A stretch of 64,000 nucleotides of DNA. Origin: Roseomonas sp. KE0001 (GTDB taxonomy: Bacteria; Pseudomonadota; Alphaproteobacteria; Acetobacterales; Acetobacteraceae). The DNA lies in the NCBI RefSeq assembly GCF_016107285.1, contig NZ_RCVQ01000005.1, positions 339,033 to 403,032 on the forward strand, read 5' to 3'. The notes beneath the pieces were generated by a model. That model was not told where the DNA came from and did not search any database. It saw only the letters and a program-made list of their open reading frames with translations. The stretch's first letter is position 1. Each line of letters opens with the position of its first letter. Positions 63,465 through 64,000 of this stretch are shown piece by piece. The position numbers and the translations under genes are program-made.

Positions 63465-63796
63465 TGGCCGCATCCGGCAGCACGGCGGCGCGCCGCGCCG
63501 CGCCGCCCGCCGCCGAATGGCGCAGGAAGCTCGGTATCCTGCTGCGCGTGGTCGCCGCCATCGGCGGCGGCTATGCGCTGGCCGCGCTCGCCGCCACGGC
63601 GGCGGCCCTCGCCCTGCCGATGCAGCGGGCCGATGCGGTGCTGACCGGAATGCTGGCCAGCTTCGCTGTCTATTGCGGCGCCGTGGTCTGGGTCTTCGCG
63701 GCGCGTGACGCGCTGCGGGCCTGGCTCGGCATCCTGCTGCCCGCGGCGCTGCTGGCCGGCATCGCCTTCCTGGCGCAAGGCTGGGTGGCGCCATGA
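63464..63796 (+). CDS. DUF3649 family small membrane protein
   Basis: 110-residue protein with about three hydrophobic segments (VVAAIGGGYALAALAATAAAL, MLASFAVYCGAVVWVFA, LLPAALLAGIAFLA shown in part). Such proteins follow TonB siderophore receptors and precede PepSY proteins in many iron-uptake operons. TGATG overlap with the receptor gene. Exact role unknown; probably part of siderophore-iron release at the inner membrane. Confidence 0.75.
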   Translation: MAASGSTAARRAAPPAAEWRRKLGILLRVVAAIGGGYALAALAATAAALALPMQRADAVLTGMLASFAVYCGAVVWVFAARDALRAWLGILLPAALLAGIAFLAQGWVAP

Positions 63797-64000
63797 AGAC
63801 CGGCTTCCGGCAATCCATGGCCTGGTTGCACACCTGGTCCGGCCTGCTGGTCGGCTGGGTGCTGTTCCTGATCTTCCTGACCGGAACCGCCAGCTACTTC
63901 CGCCCCGAGATCTCGTTCTGGGCGCGGCCGGAGTTGCATCGGCCGCAGGCCGAAGTGGCCTCGCTGCAGCCCGTGCTGGACGCCGCCCTGCGGATGAGCG
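63793..64000 (+). CDS. PepSY-associated TM (PiuB-like) iron-uptake protein, 3' end outside window
   Basis: The first 69 residues are visible: MKTGFRQSMAWLHTWSGL with a membrane helix (LLVGWVLFLIFLTGTASYF) and the FRPEISFWARPEL that follows in PepSY-TM iron-regulated proteins. These are inner-membrane proteins linked with reduction of ferric siderophores. ATGA overlap with the DUF3649 gene. The remainder is beyond base 64000. Confidence 0.8.
   Translation, partial: MKTGFRQSMAWLHTWSGLLVGWVLFLIFLTGTASYFRPEISFWARPELHRPQAEVASLQPVLDAALRMS

Noticed and set aside
1..64000. Mobile elements, tRNA or rRNA genes
   Set aside because: No transposase, integrase, phage gene or attachment-site-like repeat was seen, and gaps between genes are too short and lack tRNA-like cloverleaf sequences.

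Overview
The window is a gene-dense, very GC-rich stretch of bacterial chromosome. Nearly all codons end in G or C, genes are packed with 4-base ATGA/GTGA or TGATG overlaps, and no rRNA, tRNA, transposase, phage gene or CRISPR array was seen. Gene content (SWIB-domain protein, several orphan periplasmic binding proteins, a dipeptide-type ABC operon with an AtzG/AtzE-like pair, cobalt-type nitrile hydratase, a YhaO/YhaN nuclease pair) together with base composition suggests an alphaproteobacterium, most likely an Acetobacteraceae/Roseomonas-like organism. This placement is an inference, since no ribosomal gene is present.

Layout. 1-5.1 kb: a YhaN-like ATPase (cut by the window start), its YhaO partner and a TetR regulator, divergent across an 18-bp operator from an isovaleryl-CoA dehydrogenase (5.2-6.4 kb). 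6.5-9.4 kb: a stress-type SDR and an M3 oligopeptidase. 9.5-16.1 kb: a catabolic island with a three-component flavin/iron-sulfur oxidase, a divergent maleate isomerase/arylmalonate decarboxylase-family protein plus hydantoinase, and a branched-chain-type binding protein behind a long palindrome. 16.2-18.7 kb: SWIB protein, cytosine-deaminase-like amidohydrolase, flavin reductase-like protein. 18.8-22.6 kb: molybdate operon modABC, followed by a signal-less ModA-like protein and a short ModE-like HTH protein. 22.7-27.1 kb: free methionine-(R)-sulfoxide reductase, AbgB-like M20 amidohydrolase, DUF4403 protein, RraA-like protein.

27.3-40.6 kb is a peptide/amide uptake region: ABC ATPases, permeases and binding protein, an AtzG-like small protein with an amidase, a second paralogous binding protein, an imidazolonepropionase-like amidohydrolase, an orphan metal/cobalamin-type binding protein, gamma-glutamyltransferase and a small Cys-rich protein. 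40.7-43.2 kb: a DadA-like oxidase behind a tandem glycine riboswitch, then a lone rmlD-like gene. 43.4-49.6 kb: HU, a three-gene cobalt nitrile hydratase cluster, an amidohydrolase, an SDR with a C-terminal membrane anchor and a GH15 enzyme. 49.6-57 kb: isochorismatase-like hydrolase, NAD synthetase, hemH, hemC, katA and divergent oxyR. 57.2-61 kb: sulfate ABC operon. 61.1-64 kb: iron-uptake operon (TonB receptor, DUF3649, PepSY protein cut by the window end).

Themes are uptake and breakdown of nitrogenous compounds (peptides, amides, nitriles, hydantoin-like rings), oxyanion and iron import, and peroxide defence coupled with haem supply. The points most worth a second look are the molybdate operon tail (possible cytoplasmic molybdate sensor pair), the glycine riboswitch on a DadA-like gene, the AtzG/AtzE-like pair in a peptide-transport operon, and the hydantoinase/three-component-oxidase island with its palindromic operator.
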